A stretch of DNA of 14,910 nucleotides from Natrialbaceae archaeon Tc-Br11_E2g1 (GCA_001564255.1 LKNC01000034.1:1-14910); one strand, 5' to 3'; counted from the first letter of the stretch, positions 5,169 through 13,124 are shown. Numbers and translations are program-made. Notes: generated by a model not told the origin, from the letters alone.

Positions 5169-6266
5169 ATGCCGACGGTATACAAATCCCCGGCCGCGTA
5201 TGTACAAGGACGTGGAGTGACAGCGGAAATCGGAGACCACGCCGCCTCCCTCGGCGAGACGGCACTACTCATCGCGGACGGGATGGTTCTGGATCTCGTG
5301 GAGGACGACGTACGTGATAGTCTGGAAGACGCCGGCATCGAGGCGTCATCCGCGGAATTCAACGGTGAATCTTCGGAGGACGAGATTGCGCGGCTCGCAG
5401 AGACCACCGCCGAACGAGAGGCTGACATCGTTATCGGGGCCGGCGGTGGGAAAGCGTTGGACACCGCGAAGGCGGTCCGCGAACAGGCTGGCGGGGCGAT
5501 GGTGTCGATGCCAACAGTTGCTTCGACAGATGCGCCGACGAGCGCACTGTCGGTCATCTACAGCGAGCACGGCGAGTTTCAGGAGTACTGGTTCTATGCG
5601 GACCATCCCGATCTGGTGCTCGTCGACACCGAGATCGTCGCCACAGCACCGGCCCGGTTCTTCCGATCGGGAATCGCCGACGGCCTTGCGACCTGGTTCG
5701 AGGCCGACGCGACGTACCAATCACACGGAGACAACGTGGTCGGCGGGAAACCCACTCGGGCAGGACACAGCCTCGCCCGTCTCTGTTACGAGACGCTGTG
5801 TGACCACGGCCTCAGCGCCCTCGATGCTGTGGATTCCGATGTGGTTACCGAAAGCGTCGAGGCTGTCACGGAAGCAAACACGCTCCTCAGCGGGCTCGGG
5901 TTCGAGAGCGGTGGGCTCGCAGCGGCCCACTCGATCCACAACGGGTTGACACAACTCGAAGCGACTCACGACGCAACCCATGGCGAGAAAGTAAACATTG
6001 GGACGATCACACAGCTCGTTCTCGAGGGCCGTGATGACGAGTTTATCGAGGAGTACATCACGTTCTCGCTCGATCTGGGCCTCCCCGTAACGCTCGAGGA
6101 GATCGGGCTTGACGACCCGGATCGATCCGATCTCGACATCGTCGCAAAAGCGGCCTGTGATGACGAGGAGACGATACACAACCAGCCGTTCGACGTCACA
6201 CCGCCGGTGGTTCGTGACGCACTGGTGACAGTTGACGAAGCCGGTCATCGTGTCCGCAGGTCATAA
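5169..6266 (+). CDS. gldA: Glycerol dehydrogenase (NAD-dependent, metal-containing)
   Basis: 365 residues, the usual length for GldA. It oxidises glycerol to dihydroxyacetone with NAD+ in the cytoplasm. The nucleotide-binding region has GAGGGKALDTAKAV (90-103). PTVASTDAPTSALSVIY (115-131) is the signature shared by GldA enzymes. The three metal ligands of the family are visible: D171 in SGIADGLATWFEA, H254 in AAAHSIHNGL and H271 in ATHGEK, at positions nearly the same as in the Geobacillus enzyme. EANTLLSGLGFESGGLA (235-251) precedes the second ligand. sn-Glycerol-1-phosphate dehydrogenase is related, but these motifs fit GldA better. Glycerol from Dunaliella-type algae is a main carbon source in brines. 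The gene ends 9 bp from the convergent uppP gene. Confidence 0.93.
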   Translation: MPTVYKSPAAYVQGRGVTAEIGDHAASLGETALLIADGMVLDLVEDDVRDSLEDAGIEASSAEFNGESSEDEIARLAETTAEREADIVIGAGGGKALDTAKAVREQAGGAMVSMPTVASTDAPTSALSVIYSEHGEFQEYWFYADHPDLVLVDTEIVATAPARFFRSGIADGLATWFEADATYQSHGDNVVGGKPTRAGHSLARLCYETLCDHGLSALDAVDSDVVTESVEAVTEANTLLSGLGFESGGLAAAHSIHNGLTQLEATHDATHGEKVNIGTITQLVLEGRDDEFIEEYITFSLDLGLPVTLEEIGLDDPDRSDLDIVAKAACDDEETIHNQPFDVTPPVVRDALVTVDEAGHRVRRS

Positions 6267-6275
6267 GCGGTCACC

Positions 6276-7130
6276 TTACACGACTACCGACACGACGCCC
6301 CCACCGACGATGGCGAGCCCACCAAGGCCGAAACACACCACCCAGAAGGGAACACGGTCGACGATCCGCATCAGCGCATCGATCGTCAGATAACCCACGA
6401 GCGCACTGACCACAAGCGCCGCAAGCGCCGCCTCGAGACTAATGCCGGGAAGCCCACCCGCACCCACCACAGTGAGCCCAGCCCCACCGAGACTCGCGGG
6501 GATCGACAACAAAAACGAGAGCCGGAACGCACTCGAGGGATCGTACCTGCGGAACAACAGCGCACTCGTCGTCACGCCGGAACGAGAAATCCCCGGCAAG
6601 ATTGCAATGCCCTGCACTGCACCAACCAGAATCGAATCGAGCAACGTTGGATCCTCTTTGACGCCCATCGAGACGCCCTCGAGTGCAAGCTGCAAGATGC
6701 CAGTCAGAATCAACAACACGCCGATGACCGCGATGAACACGCCACCGGTGAGCTGGCCGGCGAGATCCACCGCGAAGATATACAGCGGAATCCCCACGAG
6801 CCCGGTCATCAGGCAGGCGATCACGATGTAGGAGGTGATTGCGTTATGGCCGTCGTAGGCTGAATCGGGTCGCCATCCCGGGGCTGATCGGACCGCCGTC
6901 ATGATATCTTCACGGTAGTAGGTTGCCGCCGAGAGCGTCGTCCCAACCTGCAAGAACAGCGCCAACTGAAGGGCGATGTCGGGGTTCGTCCCGACGATCG
7001 TCAGAAACAGTGCCAGGTTCCCCTGACTCGAGACCGGCAGCCACTCGACGATCCCCTGGACGATGCCAGCGAGAATCGCCACGACGAGTTCCCCCAACTC
7101 GATGAGTGCGAGGGAGACGAACGCTTCCAT
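6276..7130 (-). CDS. uppP: UppP/BacA-type polyprenyl-diphosphate phosphatase
   Basis: 284 residues, almost entirely hydrophobic with about eight membrane segments. The two UppP signatures are present: Q25-x3-E29 with GIVEWLPVSSQGNL (26-39) and LPGISRSGVTTSALLFRR (178-195) with the catalytic-region Arg183. In bacteria the enzyme dephosphorylates undecaprenyl diphosphate. In haloarchaea, which lack peptidoglycan, the likely substrate is a dolichyl-type diphosphate released during N-glycosylation, which fits the aglF-like and glm genes downstream. The position after SSQG, usually His in bacteria (SSTGH), is Asn38 here. The start ATG (7128-7130) lies just before the first hydrophobic helix. It is convergent with gldA. 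Confidence 0.92.
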   Translation of the reverse strand: MEAFVSLALIELGELVVAILAGIVQGIVEWLPVSSQGNLALFLTIVGTNPDIALQLALFLQVGTTLSAATYYREDIMTAVRSAPGWRPDSAYDGHNAITSYIVIACLMTGLVGIPLYIFAVDLAGQLTGGVFIAVIGVLLILTGILQLALEGVSMGVKEDPTLLDSILVGAVQGIAILPGISRSGVTTSALLFRRYDPSSAFRLSFLLSIPASLGGAGLTVVGAGGLPGISLEAALAALVVSALVGYLTIDALMRIVDRVPFWVVCFGLGGLAIVGGGVVSVVV

Positions 7131-7164
7131 TGGAGTGATGTTGGCGAGTGGAGCTACAAGATGG

Positions 7165-7171
7165 TTTATAT
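7165..7171 (-). promoter_or_regulatory. TATA box of uppP
   Basis: On the minus strand the sequence reads ATATAAA, 35-41 bp before the ATG of uppP. The spacing allows a leader of about 10 bases. Confidence 0.45.
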
Positions 7172-7258
7172 TGTCCTGTCGGGGAAGTATCTCCGCACCC
7201 TAGCATACTGTATTCGGTACACGCACCACTCTCGCGGCACTCATCGTCTTTTCAGCTC

Positions 7259-7288
7259 TCAAGGTATTTCTCGCCGGTATGCGGTCAT
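7259..7288 (-). pseudogene. 9-codon stub overlapping the AbrB-type gene stop
   Basis: The stop TGA of the AbrB-type gene overlaps an ATG in an ATGA tetranucleotide (7285-7288), the arrangement expected for a coupled toxin. The frame reads MTAYRREIP and then stops at 7259-7261. No continuation was recognised in the other two frames before uppP. It may be the remnant of a lost toxin gene or a chance ATG. Weak support. Confidence 0.25.
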
Positions 7289-7554
7289 TCACTCCAATCT
7301 GGTGCGTCTCCAAGACGCTGGGTTGCTTCTGATGATACCTCCTCCATTTCTTCGGCCAGTTCTCGTGAGCGTTCAGCTCGCTTCCGATAGCCTTCAGCGA
7401 GTCGCTCCTTGCCAGTCGATGGCCTAATTAGGATTTCATCGTTTACTTCGATGAATTCGACTTCATCACCACTCTCAATGCCGTGACGTTTGCGGAGTTC
7501 CTTGGGAATCGTGACCTGCCCTCGGTCGCCAACCTTCCGTTTGCGGACGGTCAT
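7285..7554 (-). CDS. AbrB/MazE/SpoVT-type antitoxin-like protein
   Basis: 89 residues from the ATG at 7552-7554. Residues 1-45 form a swapped-hairpin AbrB domain: TVRKRKVGDRGQVTIPKELR, then GIESGDEVEFIEVNDEILIR. The remaining half is charged and helical (ERLAEGYRKRAERSRELAEE) and ends LGDAPDWSE, a tail typical of haloarchaeal antitoxins that bind a toxin. The frame is open 61 codons further upstream, but that part is antisense to the next gene and has no family character, so I start at the Met before TVRKRK. No toxin follows; only a short coupled stub is seen, so it may be an orphan antitoxin or a simple regulator. It is divergent from the membrane protein gene at 7658. Confidence 0.82.
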   Translation of the reverse strand: MTVRKRKVGDRGQVTIPKELRKRHGIESGDEVEFIEVNDEILIRPSTGKERLAEGYRKRAERSRELAEEMEEVSSEATQRLGDAPDWSE

Positions 7555-7657
7555 GTGAGTACATACATTTTCACACTGATTGAGTTGACGGTGACTTCGC
7601 CGGGACAAGAACACTGAAAGAACGAAACGACCAAGTGACGAACACGTATCCACGTGG

Positions 7658-8158
7658 ATGATGCACGTCGCGGTTCGCCTGACACTGCTCGTCGTCCTTC
7701 TAGTCGTCGCTGGCGGCCTCGCCGTCCACCACGGCACAACGTACGACGAGAACTGGCCACACCCATCAGGAGACCAACTCGAGGGCGACGTCGACGCCTA
7801 CGTCGGTGAACAGATCCTGTTGTTCGGTGAAGTCCAGACCACCGAACCCGACGCCATCACGATCCACGTCACCAACGACGCCAACGAGGTCGTCCTCGAG
7901 CTCGAGGCCTACGGCGTCGAGGAGTCGGTCGAACCAGGTGGGATCGTCCAGGTCTACGGCGTCCTCGAGGGGGATCGAACGATGACACCCGAAGAAACGG
8001 TCGTCGTCGACCCCTCACCGACAGCGACCATCTACAAGTACGTCGTCTCCGCACTCGGTGGTGTACTCGCAGTTGGCTATTTCTTCCGACACTGGCGAAT
8101 AAACATCCGTGGACTCGCGTTTGAGCCACGAAAGTCGGGGGTGACCGACGATGGCTGA
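7658..8158 (+). CDS. Membrane-anchored OB-fold-like protein, unknown function
   Basis: 166 residues starting with two Met codons (ATG at 7658 chosen; 7661 is equally possible). A hydrophobic segment at about 5-22 and a second at about 125-143 flank a beta-rich, acidic domain (about 45-118) that begins DVDAYVGEQILLFGEVQ and has alternating strands like an OB fold (VTNDANEVVLELEAYGV, GGIVQVYGVLEGDRT). The central domain would face outside if the N-terminal segment acts as an anchor. Haloarchaeal relatives carry no established role to my knowledge. The last 8 bases overlap the start of the metal-dependent hydrolase gene, so the two are probably made together. Nothing in the sequence names a ligand. 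Confidence 0.75.
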   Translation: MMHVAVRLTLLVVLLVVAGGLAVHHGTTYDENWPHPSGDQLEGDVDAYVGEQILLFGEVQTTEPDAITIHVTNDANEVVLELEAYGVEESVEPGGIVQVYGVLEGDRTMTPEETVVVDPSPTATIYKYVVSALGGVLAVGYFFRHWRINIRGLAFEPRKSGVTDDG

Positions 8159-8642
8159 ATTGCTCTCACACGTTCTCATCGCGTACGTGTGTTTCACGAT
8201 CGCGAGTTGGCGACTCGAGTGGCTCACAAAACGCTGGATCGCAGTCGGGATCATCGGCTCGCTCCTCCCCGATCTCAATCGCCTCTCCATAGTCGTCTCC
8301 GAAACCGCAATCGAAGCCACACTCGGGGTCCCCTTTGATCTCGACGGACTCCACACTCTCGGTGGGGTACTCATTCTCGCCGGGATCGGGGCACTGTGTT
8401 TCGCCGACGAACACCGGCGTGCGTTCGGCGTGCTCCTCGCTGGCGCTGTTTCTCACCTGCTCGTCGACGCAGCCAAGATGTACGCCGACGGTGACGCTGC
8501 CACATGGCTGTACCCGTTCACCTGGTATCGCCACCCGTCGCCAAATCTGTACGTCTCCTCGGACCCTGCCGTTCTCGTGGTGAGCCTCTCGGCCGCCGCC
8601 GTCGTCTGGCTGCTCGACCGTCGATACAGCGAAACTTCCTAG
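8151..8642 (+). CDS. Membrane-bound metal-dependent hydrolase (DUF457/YdjM-like)
   Basis: 163 residues with four or five hydrophobic segments. Conserved polar residues lie at the ends of helices: H7 in LLSHVLIAY, D41 in SLLPDLNR, H68 in DGLHTLGG, and H102 with D106 in AVSHLLVDAAK. This set is the signature of the YdjM/DUF457 family, annotated as membrane-bound metal-dependent hydrolases, some of them related to phospholipase C-like zinc proteins. The ATG lies inside the end of the preceding gene (8-base overlap), showing coupling. Substrate unknown; a membrane lipid or lipid-linked phosphoester is possible. The family call is fairly firm, the reaction is not. Confidence 0.78.
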   Translation: MAELLSHVLIAYVCFTIASWRLEWLTKRWIAVGIIGSLLPDLNRLSIVVSETAIEATLGVPFDLDGLHTLGGVLILAGIGALCFADEHRRAFGVLLAGAVSHLLVDAAKMYADGDAATWLYPFTWYRHPSPNLYVSSDPAVLVVSLSAAAVVWLLDRRYSETS

Positions 8643-8727
8643 CCCGTCTACGTCGAGGTTCGACTCGAGATCGAAACTCTCCAATAAACGAAAAATTTCA
8701 TCACGGTTGAAGATACTCGATGAGAGT

Positions 8728-9471
8728 ATGCACACTGTCGTACTCGCGGCCGGGAAGGGAACGCGGCTGCGGCCGTTGACCGACGACAAACCGAAGGGGA
8801 TGGTCGAAGTCGATGGGAAACCGATCCTCACGCATTGTTTCGAACAGGTCGTCGAACTCGGCGCAGAGGAACTGCTCGTCGTCGTTGGCTACGAAAAAGA
8901 GCAGATCATCGAACACTACGGTGACGACTTCCAGGGTGTCCCGATCACCTACACTCACCAGCGCGAACAGAAGGGGCTGGCTCACGCCCTCCTGACCGTC
9001 GAAGACCACATCGACGACGACTTCATGCTCATTCTGGGGGACAACGTCTTCAACGCGAACCTCAGTGACGTCGTCAACCGACAGCAAGAACAACGCGCGG
9101 ACGCCGCGTTCCTCGTCGAAGAAGTCCCCTGGGAGGAGGCTTCCCGGTATGGCGTCTGTGACACCAACAAGTACGGCGAGATCACCGACGTCGTCGAGAA
9201 GCCAGACGACCCGCCGTCGAATCTCGTCATGACCGGCTTCTACACGTTCACGCCGGCGATCTTCCACGCCTGCCATCTCGTTCAGCCGTCCGATCGTGGC
9301 GAATACGAGATCAGCGAGGCGATCGACCTCCTGATCCAGTCCGGGCACACCATCGACGCGATCCGTCTCGATGGCTGGCGCTCCGATATCGGCTATCCCG
9401 AGGACCGGGACGCCGCCGAAGAGCACCTGCAGGGACAACGAGAGGCCACACTCGAGGCCCCCACGCAGTGA
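8728..9471 (+). CDS. aglF: Sugar-1-phosphate nucleotidylyltransferase, AglF-like
   Basis: 247 residues from the ATG at 8728. The N-terminus HTVVLAAGKGTRLRPLTDDK (2-21) with KPKGMVEVDGKPIL is the nucleotide-binding signature of RmlA/GalU-type enzymes; LGDN (103-106) carries the metal-binding aspartate, and VVEKPDDPPSNLVMTGFY and WRSDIGYPED are typical active-site segments. The protein closely resembles, from memory, AglF of Haloferax volcanii, a UTP-glucose-1-phosphate uridylyltransferase of the S-layer N-glycosylation pathway; glucose-1-phosphate thymidylyltransferase is the alternative. A TTG at 8707 would add seven residues; the ATG matches homologue N-termini. An A/T-rich GAAAAATTT at 8690-8698 is a plausible TATA element. 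The neighbours (GlmU-like, GlmS, UppP) support a surface-glycan role. Confidence 0.85.
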   Translation: MHTVVLAAGKGTRLRPLTDDKPKGMVEVDGKPILTHCFEQVVELGAEELLVVVGYEKEQIIEHYGDDFQGVPITYTHQREQKGLAHALLTVEDHIDDDFMLILGDNVFNANLSDVVNRQQEQRADAAFLVEEVPWEEASRYGVCDTNKYGEITDVVEKPDDPPSNLVMTGFYTFTPAIFHACHLVQPSDRGEYEISEAIDLLIQSGHTIDAIRLDGWRSDIGYPEDRDAAEEHLQGQREATLEAPTQ

Positions 9472-9527
9472 CGACGAAACGAGAACGGACGGCCACAGCC
9501 GACACGACAGAGCAAAGATGACAACAT

Positions 9528-9534
9528 CTATATT
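9528..9534 (+). promoter_or_regulatory. TATA box of the DUF4330-like operon
   Basis: CTATATT lies 44-50 bp before the ATG at 9578, implying a leader of about 20 bases. Unlike most genes here, this one therefore has room for a ribosome-binding site. Confidence 0.5.
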
Positions 9535-9568
9535 TCATCGATCGGATTCATTTCGTAATGTTCGTACT

Positions 9569-9577
9569 GGGTGATCT
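9569..9577 (+). promoter_or_regulatory. Shine-Dalgarno sequence of the DUF4330-like gene
   Basis: GGGTGATCT directly precedes the ATG at 9578. It pairs with the haloarchaeal 16S rRNA 3' end (AUCACCUCCU) over GGTGAT, and fixes this ATG rather than the out-of-frame ATG at 9558. Confidence 0.55.
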
Positions 9578-11011
9578 ATGCAGCTAATCGACGACGACGG
9601 CAATCTCTTTGGCGCCGTCAACGTTATCGATGCGCTCGCAGTCCTCCTGATCCTCGCGATCGTCGTCGCCGGCATCGCGGTCGTCGGCGTTCTCGGAGAC
9701 GGTGGTGAACCGGAGACGAGACACGCGACGATGGATCTGGGCACACAGCCCGATTACGTCGTCGATCGCATCGAAGCGGGCGATGAGATGCCGATCGACG
9801 GCTTCGGTCACAATCTCACGGTGACCGACGTGTACGTCACCACAGCCAGCGGAGACGACGAAAACGGCGACACACAGGTCATCGTTCGCGTCGAGGTGAA
9901 CGGCGAACGCATCGAACGGGAGGACGACGATCCGATATTCGAGTTCGCTGGAGACCGGCTCCGCGTCGGTGACGACCTCGAGTTCGAAACCGACGAGTAC
10001 GTCGCTGACGGTCAGGTGACGAGTCTCGACCGGAACGGCCCTGAACTGAACGTGGAGACGACACCAGTTCTGCTCGAGTCGACCGTCTCTGCGAACACCA
10101 TCGATGAGATCAGCGAGGGCGATACGGTCGAGGCTGGGTCGGGGACGATCGCGGTCGTGCAAACCGTCCAGTCACAACCGGTCGGTGACGGAGAGTATCG
10201 CATCCGTCTCGGGATCGATCTCGAGACCTTACAGCGTGGGTCGACGCCAACGTTCGCTGACCAATCGGTCTCGATCGGAAACGAGCTCACACTCGATCTT
10301 GACGCGTACTCGTTCAGTGGTGAGGTGCTTCGTCGAGGGACGACAGACCTGAATGTCGAGACGACGCCGGTTCTGCTTGAGTCCACCGTTTCGGCGAATA
10401 CCGCGGACGAAATCTCCGAGGGCGACACCGTCGAAGCGGGGTCGGACACAGTCGCAACCGTCCAACGTGTCCAGCCGTATCCAGTCGGTGACGATCAGTA
10501 TCGCCTCCACCTCGGTGTCGACCTCGAAACCTTCCAGCACGATTCAACGCCGATGTTCGCTGCCCAACCGCTCTCGGTTGGCAACACCCTGGAACTCGAG
10601 TTCGACACGTACTCGGTCAGTGGCGAGATTCTTCGCCGAGGGGCGACCGAGATAGACGCTGAAGCCGAGGACACGACGGTCGAACTCAAACTCGAGAACG
10701 TCGATCCCGACGTCGCAAACGGCCTCGACGACGGCATGACCGAGACCGTTCGCGGGGAGCCCCTCGCGACGATTCAGTCGGTCGACACACGGCCTGCAGA
10801 TATCGTCCTCGAGAGCGAGGACGGGGACATCCACCTCCGCGAGCACCCCACGAACAAGGACGTCAGACTCACCGTCGAGTTGCGAACCGTCGAAACCGAC
10901 TCGGGGATCCGGTTCCACGGGGATTCACTGAGAGAGGGTGACGACGTCTTCCTCGACTTCGGTACGATGAGCGTCGACGGGACCGTCACGACACTGAACG
11001 TCGACGGGTAG
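9578..11011 (+). CDS. DUF4330-like membrane-anchored protein with tandem domains
   Basis: 477 residues. The N-terminus LIDDDGNLFGAVNVIDALAV (3-22) matches the start of DUF4330 proteins and runs into one membrane segment (about 17-40), so the rest is probably outside the cell. The body consists of about four related beta-rich units. Units 2 and 3 (about 158-258 and 259-359) are a recent-looking duplication of exactly 101 residues (303 bp), both beginning LNVETTPVLLESTVSANT and containing SEGDTVEAGS. Units 1 and 4 are diverged versions (for example LRVGDDLEFETDEYVADGQV and LREGDDVFLDFGTMSVDGTV). No catalytic residues are evident; a scaffold or transport role at the surface is possible. The next gene starts at the base after the stop, so they form an operon. 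Confidence 0.78.
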   Translation: MQLIDDDGNLFGAVNVIDALAVLLILAIVVAGIAVVGVLGDGGEPETRHATMDLGTQPDYVVDRIEAGDEMPIDGFGHNLTVTDVYVTTASGDDENGDTQVIVRVEVNGERIEREDDDPIFEFAGDRLRVGDDLEFETDEYVADGQVTSLDRNGPELNVETTPVLLESTVSANTIDEISEGDTVEAGSGTIAVVQTVQSQPVGDGEYRIRLGIDLETLQRGSTPTFADQSVSIGNELTLDLDAYSFSGEVLRRGTTDLNVETTPVLLESTVSANTADEISEGDTVEAGSDTVATVQRVQPYPVGDDQYRLHLGVDLETFQHDSTPMFAAQPLSVGNTLELEFDTYSVSGEILRRGATEIDAEAEDTTVELKLENVDPDVANGLDDGMTETVRGEPLATIQSVDTRPADIVLESEDGDIHLREHPTNKDVRLTVELRTVETDSGIRFHGDSLREGDDVFLDFGTMSVDGTVTTLNVDG

Positions 11012-11875
11012 ATGTTCGAACACGCTCGCGACGGATCGGTGGCCGTCTCGCTCGTTCGGCGAGCGATCGCTCGACTCAAAACCGCAGCCGGGCGTTCGAG
11101 AGTGTTCGACCGACTACCGAGCAAAAGGGGACAACGGACAGGGGGGACCGCCGCTGTGAGCGAGACGACCGAGTCGCCAGGGGGCGATACCTCCGAACAG
11201 CCTCGAGGCGGGTTTCAAACGGTGGTCGGGAGGTCGATAATCGGTCGCCGTCTCGCCGGCCTCGAGAGCCGAACTCGAGCGAGTCGATTGACGACCGCGG
11301 TGGATCGCGCCCGAGTTACCGGACGTACCAGGTCGCTTCGCCGGTATATCACTGGCTCGGTCGTCTATCGGTGGCTCACCTCCGAACCCGAACCGGACGT
11401 CATCGTGATTGACCTCCGCGAGACGCGGACGGCTGGTCCCATGCTGTCGGTTCTGGACAGGGTGATTACTACAGCCGTGGCCAGCCTTCCAACCTCGAGT
11501 GTCGGCGCTGTCGGGCAGGCCCTCACAACGCGGGTTCGTGCCCGCCCGATCCGAACCGTGAGTCTCCTCTTTCTCCCGGTGGTCGTACTCAGTACTCTCG
11601 GTACGGCCGTCACGGGCGTGCTCACACCGGCGCTCGCGGTCGCTCACTTGCTTTTTGCGGTGATCGGACTGCTCGGGATGCGCTCGAGGCGGAGTCTCGA
11701 GGAACTACTGGAAACGCGGACGGTACGGGTGGTGGCCGCTGCGTTCGAACCACCGGCGCCGCCGGAGCAGGCCGATGGAGTCGATCGGCGGTCGAGAACA
11801 CACACTGACGGTGACGACGAGGGGTCGACGGAGTCGGCTGCGTCCTCCTCGGAGTCGCCGACTCGAGCCGAATAA
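11012..11875 (+). CDS. Uncharacterised membrane protein, partner of the DUF4330-like gene
   Basis: 287 residues, with ATG directly after the TAG of the DUF4330-like gene (TAGATG), so translation is probably coupled. The N-terminal 120 residues are basic and rich in Arg and Ser (VRRAIARLKTAAGRSRVFDR), unusual for a haloarchaeal protein. PDVIVIDLRETRTAGPMLSV (128-147) is the most family-like stretch. Two hydrophobic segments at about 183-203 and 205-223 form a hairpin. The C-terminal 60 residues are acidic and disordered-looking (TDGDDEGSTESAASSSESP). I do not recognise a characterised family. It likely acts at the membrane together with its upstream partner. Confidence 0.65.
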   Translation: MFEHARDGSVAVSLVRRAIARLKTAAGRSRVFDRLPSKRGQRTGGTAAVSETTESPGGDTSEQPRGGFQTVVGRSIIGRRLAGLESRTRASRLTTAVDRARVTGRTRSLRRYITGSVVYRWLTSEPEPDVIVIDLRETRTAGPMLSVLDRVITTAVASLPTSSVGAVGQALTTRVRARPIRTVSLLFLPVVVLSTLGTAVTGVLTPALAVAHLLFAVIGLLGMRSRRSLEELLETRTVRVVAAAFEPPAPPEQADGVDRRSRTHTDGDDEGSTESAASSSESPTRAE

Positions 11876-11962
11876 CAGTCCTGCTAAGCAAGTGACCCGT
11901 GATCAGGACAATCGTTTCACGTTCAGTAACGTATTCAAGTGTCTACACGCAACATATCGCTC

Positions 11963-13123
11963 ATGAACGACGACGTGTCGGCCGTGGTTCTCGCAGCTGG
12001 CGAGGGACGCCGGCTCGACCCGCTCACGAACCGGCGGCCGAAGCCGATGGTCCCCGTGGCGAACCGGCCGTTACTCGAGTACGTCATCGAAGCGATCGCG
12101 GCGGCCGGTATCGAGCGGATCGTCCTCGTCGTCGGCTACCGACAGGAACGGATCCGGAACCACTTCGGCGACGGTGACGACTGGGGCGTCGAGATCGAGT
12201 ACGTCGTCCAGGAGAAACAACTGGGCACTGGTCACGCCGTGTTGCAAGCCGAGGACGCCGTCGACGGTGACTTTCTGGTGCTCAACGGCGACCGGATCGT
12301 CGACGCCTCGCTGATCGAGGACGTTCGGGACGAACTCGGTGACGGCGACGGCCCCGTTATCTCGGTGACGCGCTCGAGGCGCTCGAGTGCCTACGGCGTC
12401 GTCGAACTCGAGGGAAACACCCTCGAGAGAATTATCGAGAAGCCGATCACGCCGGTCGCCTCGGAGCTGATCAACGCCGGCGTCTACGGCTTCGACGAGG
12501 GGATTTTCGAGCGGGTCCGCGAGACGCCGACGGATGCCGGCGAACTCGCGATCACGACGACGCTCAACGACCTCACCGACGATCGGTCGGTTCGCGTCGT
12601 CCGCTATCAGGGGACGTGGCTCGACGTTTCCTTCCTCTGGGATATCCTCACGGTCAACGCCGCGGTGGTCGGCGACTGTGGCCGCGAGGGGTTCCCGGAG
12701 ACGGCTGCAGTCGCAGACGACGTGGCCATCGGCGATGACGTCCAGATCGGCGCGAACGCCACGATCCGGGGCAGTACGTCGATCGGTGCGAACGCCACGA
12801 TCGAACCCAACGCCGTCCTCTCGAACGCGGTCGTGCTCCCGGACGCCGTCGTCGAATCCGGGGCAGTGGTTCGTGACGCGGTCGTCGCGGAGAACGCCCG
12901 TGTCGGGGCGAACGCGACCATCGTCGGCGGGGCGGCGACGCTCGTCGTCGACGGCGAGGTCTACGAGGACGTCGACTTCGGCGGCGTCGTCGGGGACAAC
13001 GCGACCCTCGGCGGCGGCGTGACGGTCGAACCCGGGACGGTCGTCGGTGATGGCACAACGGTCGCCCACGGCGTGAGCCTCGGCGGGCGAATCGAATCGG
13101 ACGCGATCGTACGGAGGGGATAA
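11963..13123 (+). CDS. glmU: GlmU-like bifunctional sugar-1-phosphate nucleotidylyl/acetyltransferase
   Basis: 386 residues from the ATG at 11963. The N-terminal half is a nucleotidylyltransferase: AVVLAAGEGRRLDPLTNRRP (7-26), KPM, QEKQLGTGHAV (83-93), metal site NGD (108-110) and EKPITPVASELINAGVYGF (159-177). Residues about 250-375 are hexapeptide repeats of a left-handed beta helix (AIGDDVQIGANATI, SIGANATIEPNAVL, GGVTVEPGTVVGDGTTVAHG), the acetyltransferase part. Archaeal two-domain enzymes of this type convert GlcN-1-P to UDP-GlcNAc, and glmS follows one base after the stop, so that reaction is likely. A glucose- or GalN-specific variant is possible. A GTG at 11939 would add eight residues; the ATG gives the normal N-terminus. 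Confidence 0.88.
   Translation: MNDDVSAVVLAAGEGRRLDPLTNRRPKPMVPVANRPLLEYVIEAIAAAGIERIVLVVGYRQERIRNHFGDGDDWGVEIEYVVQEKQLGTGHAVLQAEDAVDGDFLVLNGDRIVDASLIEDVRDELGDGDGPVISVTRSRRSSAYGVVELEGNTLERIIEKPITPVASELINAGVYGFDEGIFERVRETPTDAGELAITTTLNDLTDDRSVRVVRYQGTWLDVSFLWDILTVNAAVVGDCGREGFPETAAVADDVAIGDDVQIGANATIRGSTSIGANATIEPNAVLSNAVVLPDAVVESGAVVRDAVVAENARVGANATIVGGAATLVVDGEVYEDVDFGGVVGDNATLGGGVTVEPGTVVGDGTTVAHGVSLGGRIESDAIVRRG
13113..13117 (+). promoter_or_regulatory. Shine-Dalgarno sequence of glmS
   Basis: GGAGG lies 7 bases before the ATG at 13125, inside the end of the GlmU-like gene. As an internal gene of the operon glmS uses ribosome binding rather than a leaderless start. Confidence 0.7.
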
Positions 13124-13124
13124 C

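Noticed and set aside
7161..7427. 88-residue plus-strand open frame between uppP and the AbrB-type gene
   Set aside because: It reads partly antisense to the AbrB-type gene, is not acidic, and matches nothing I recognise.
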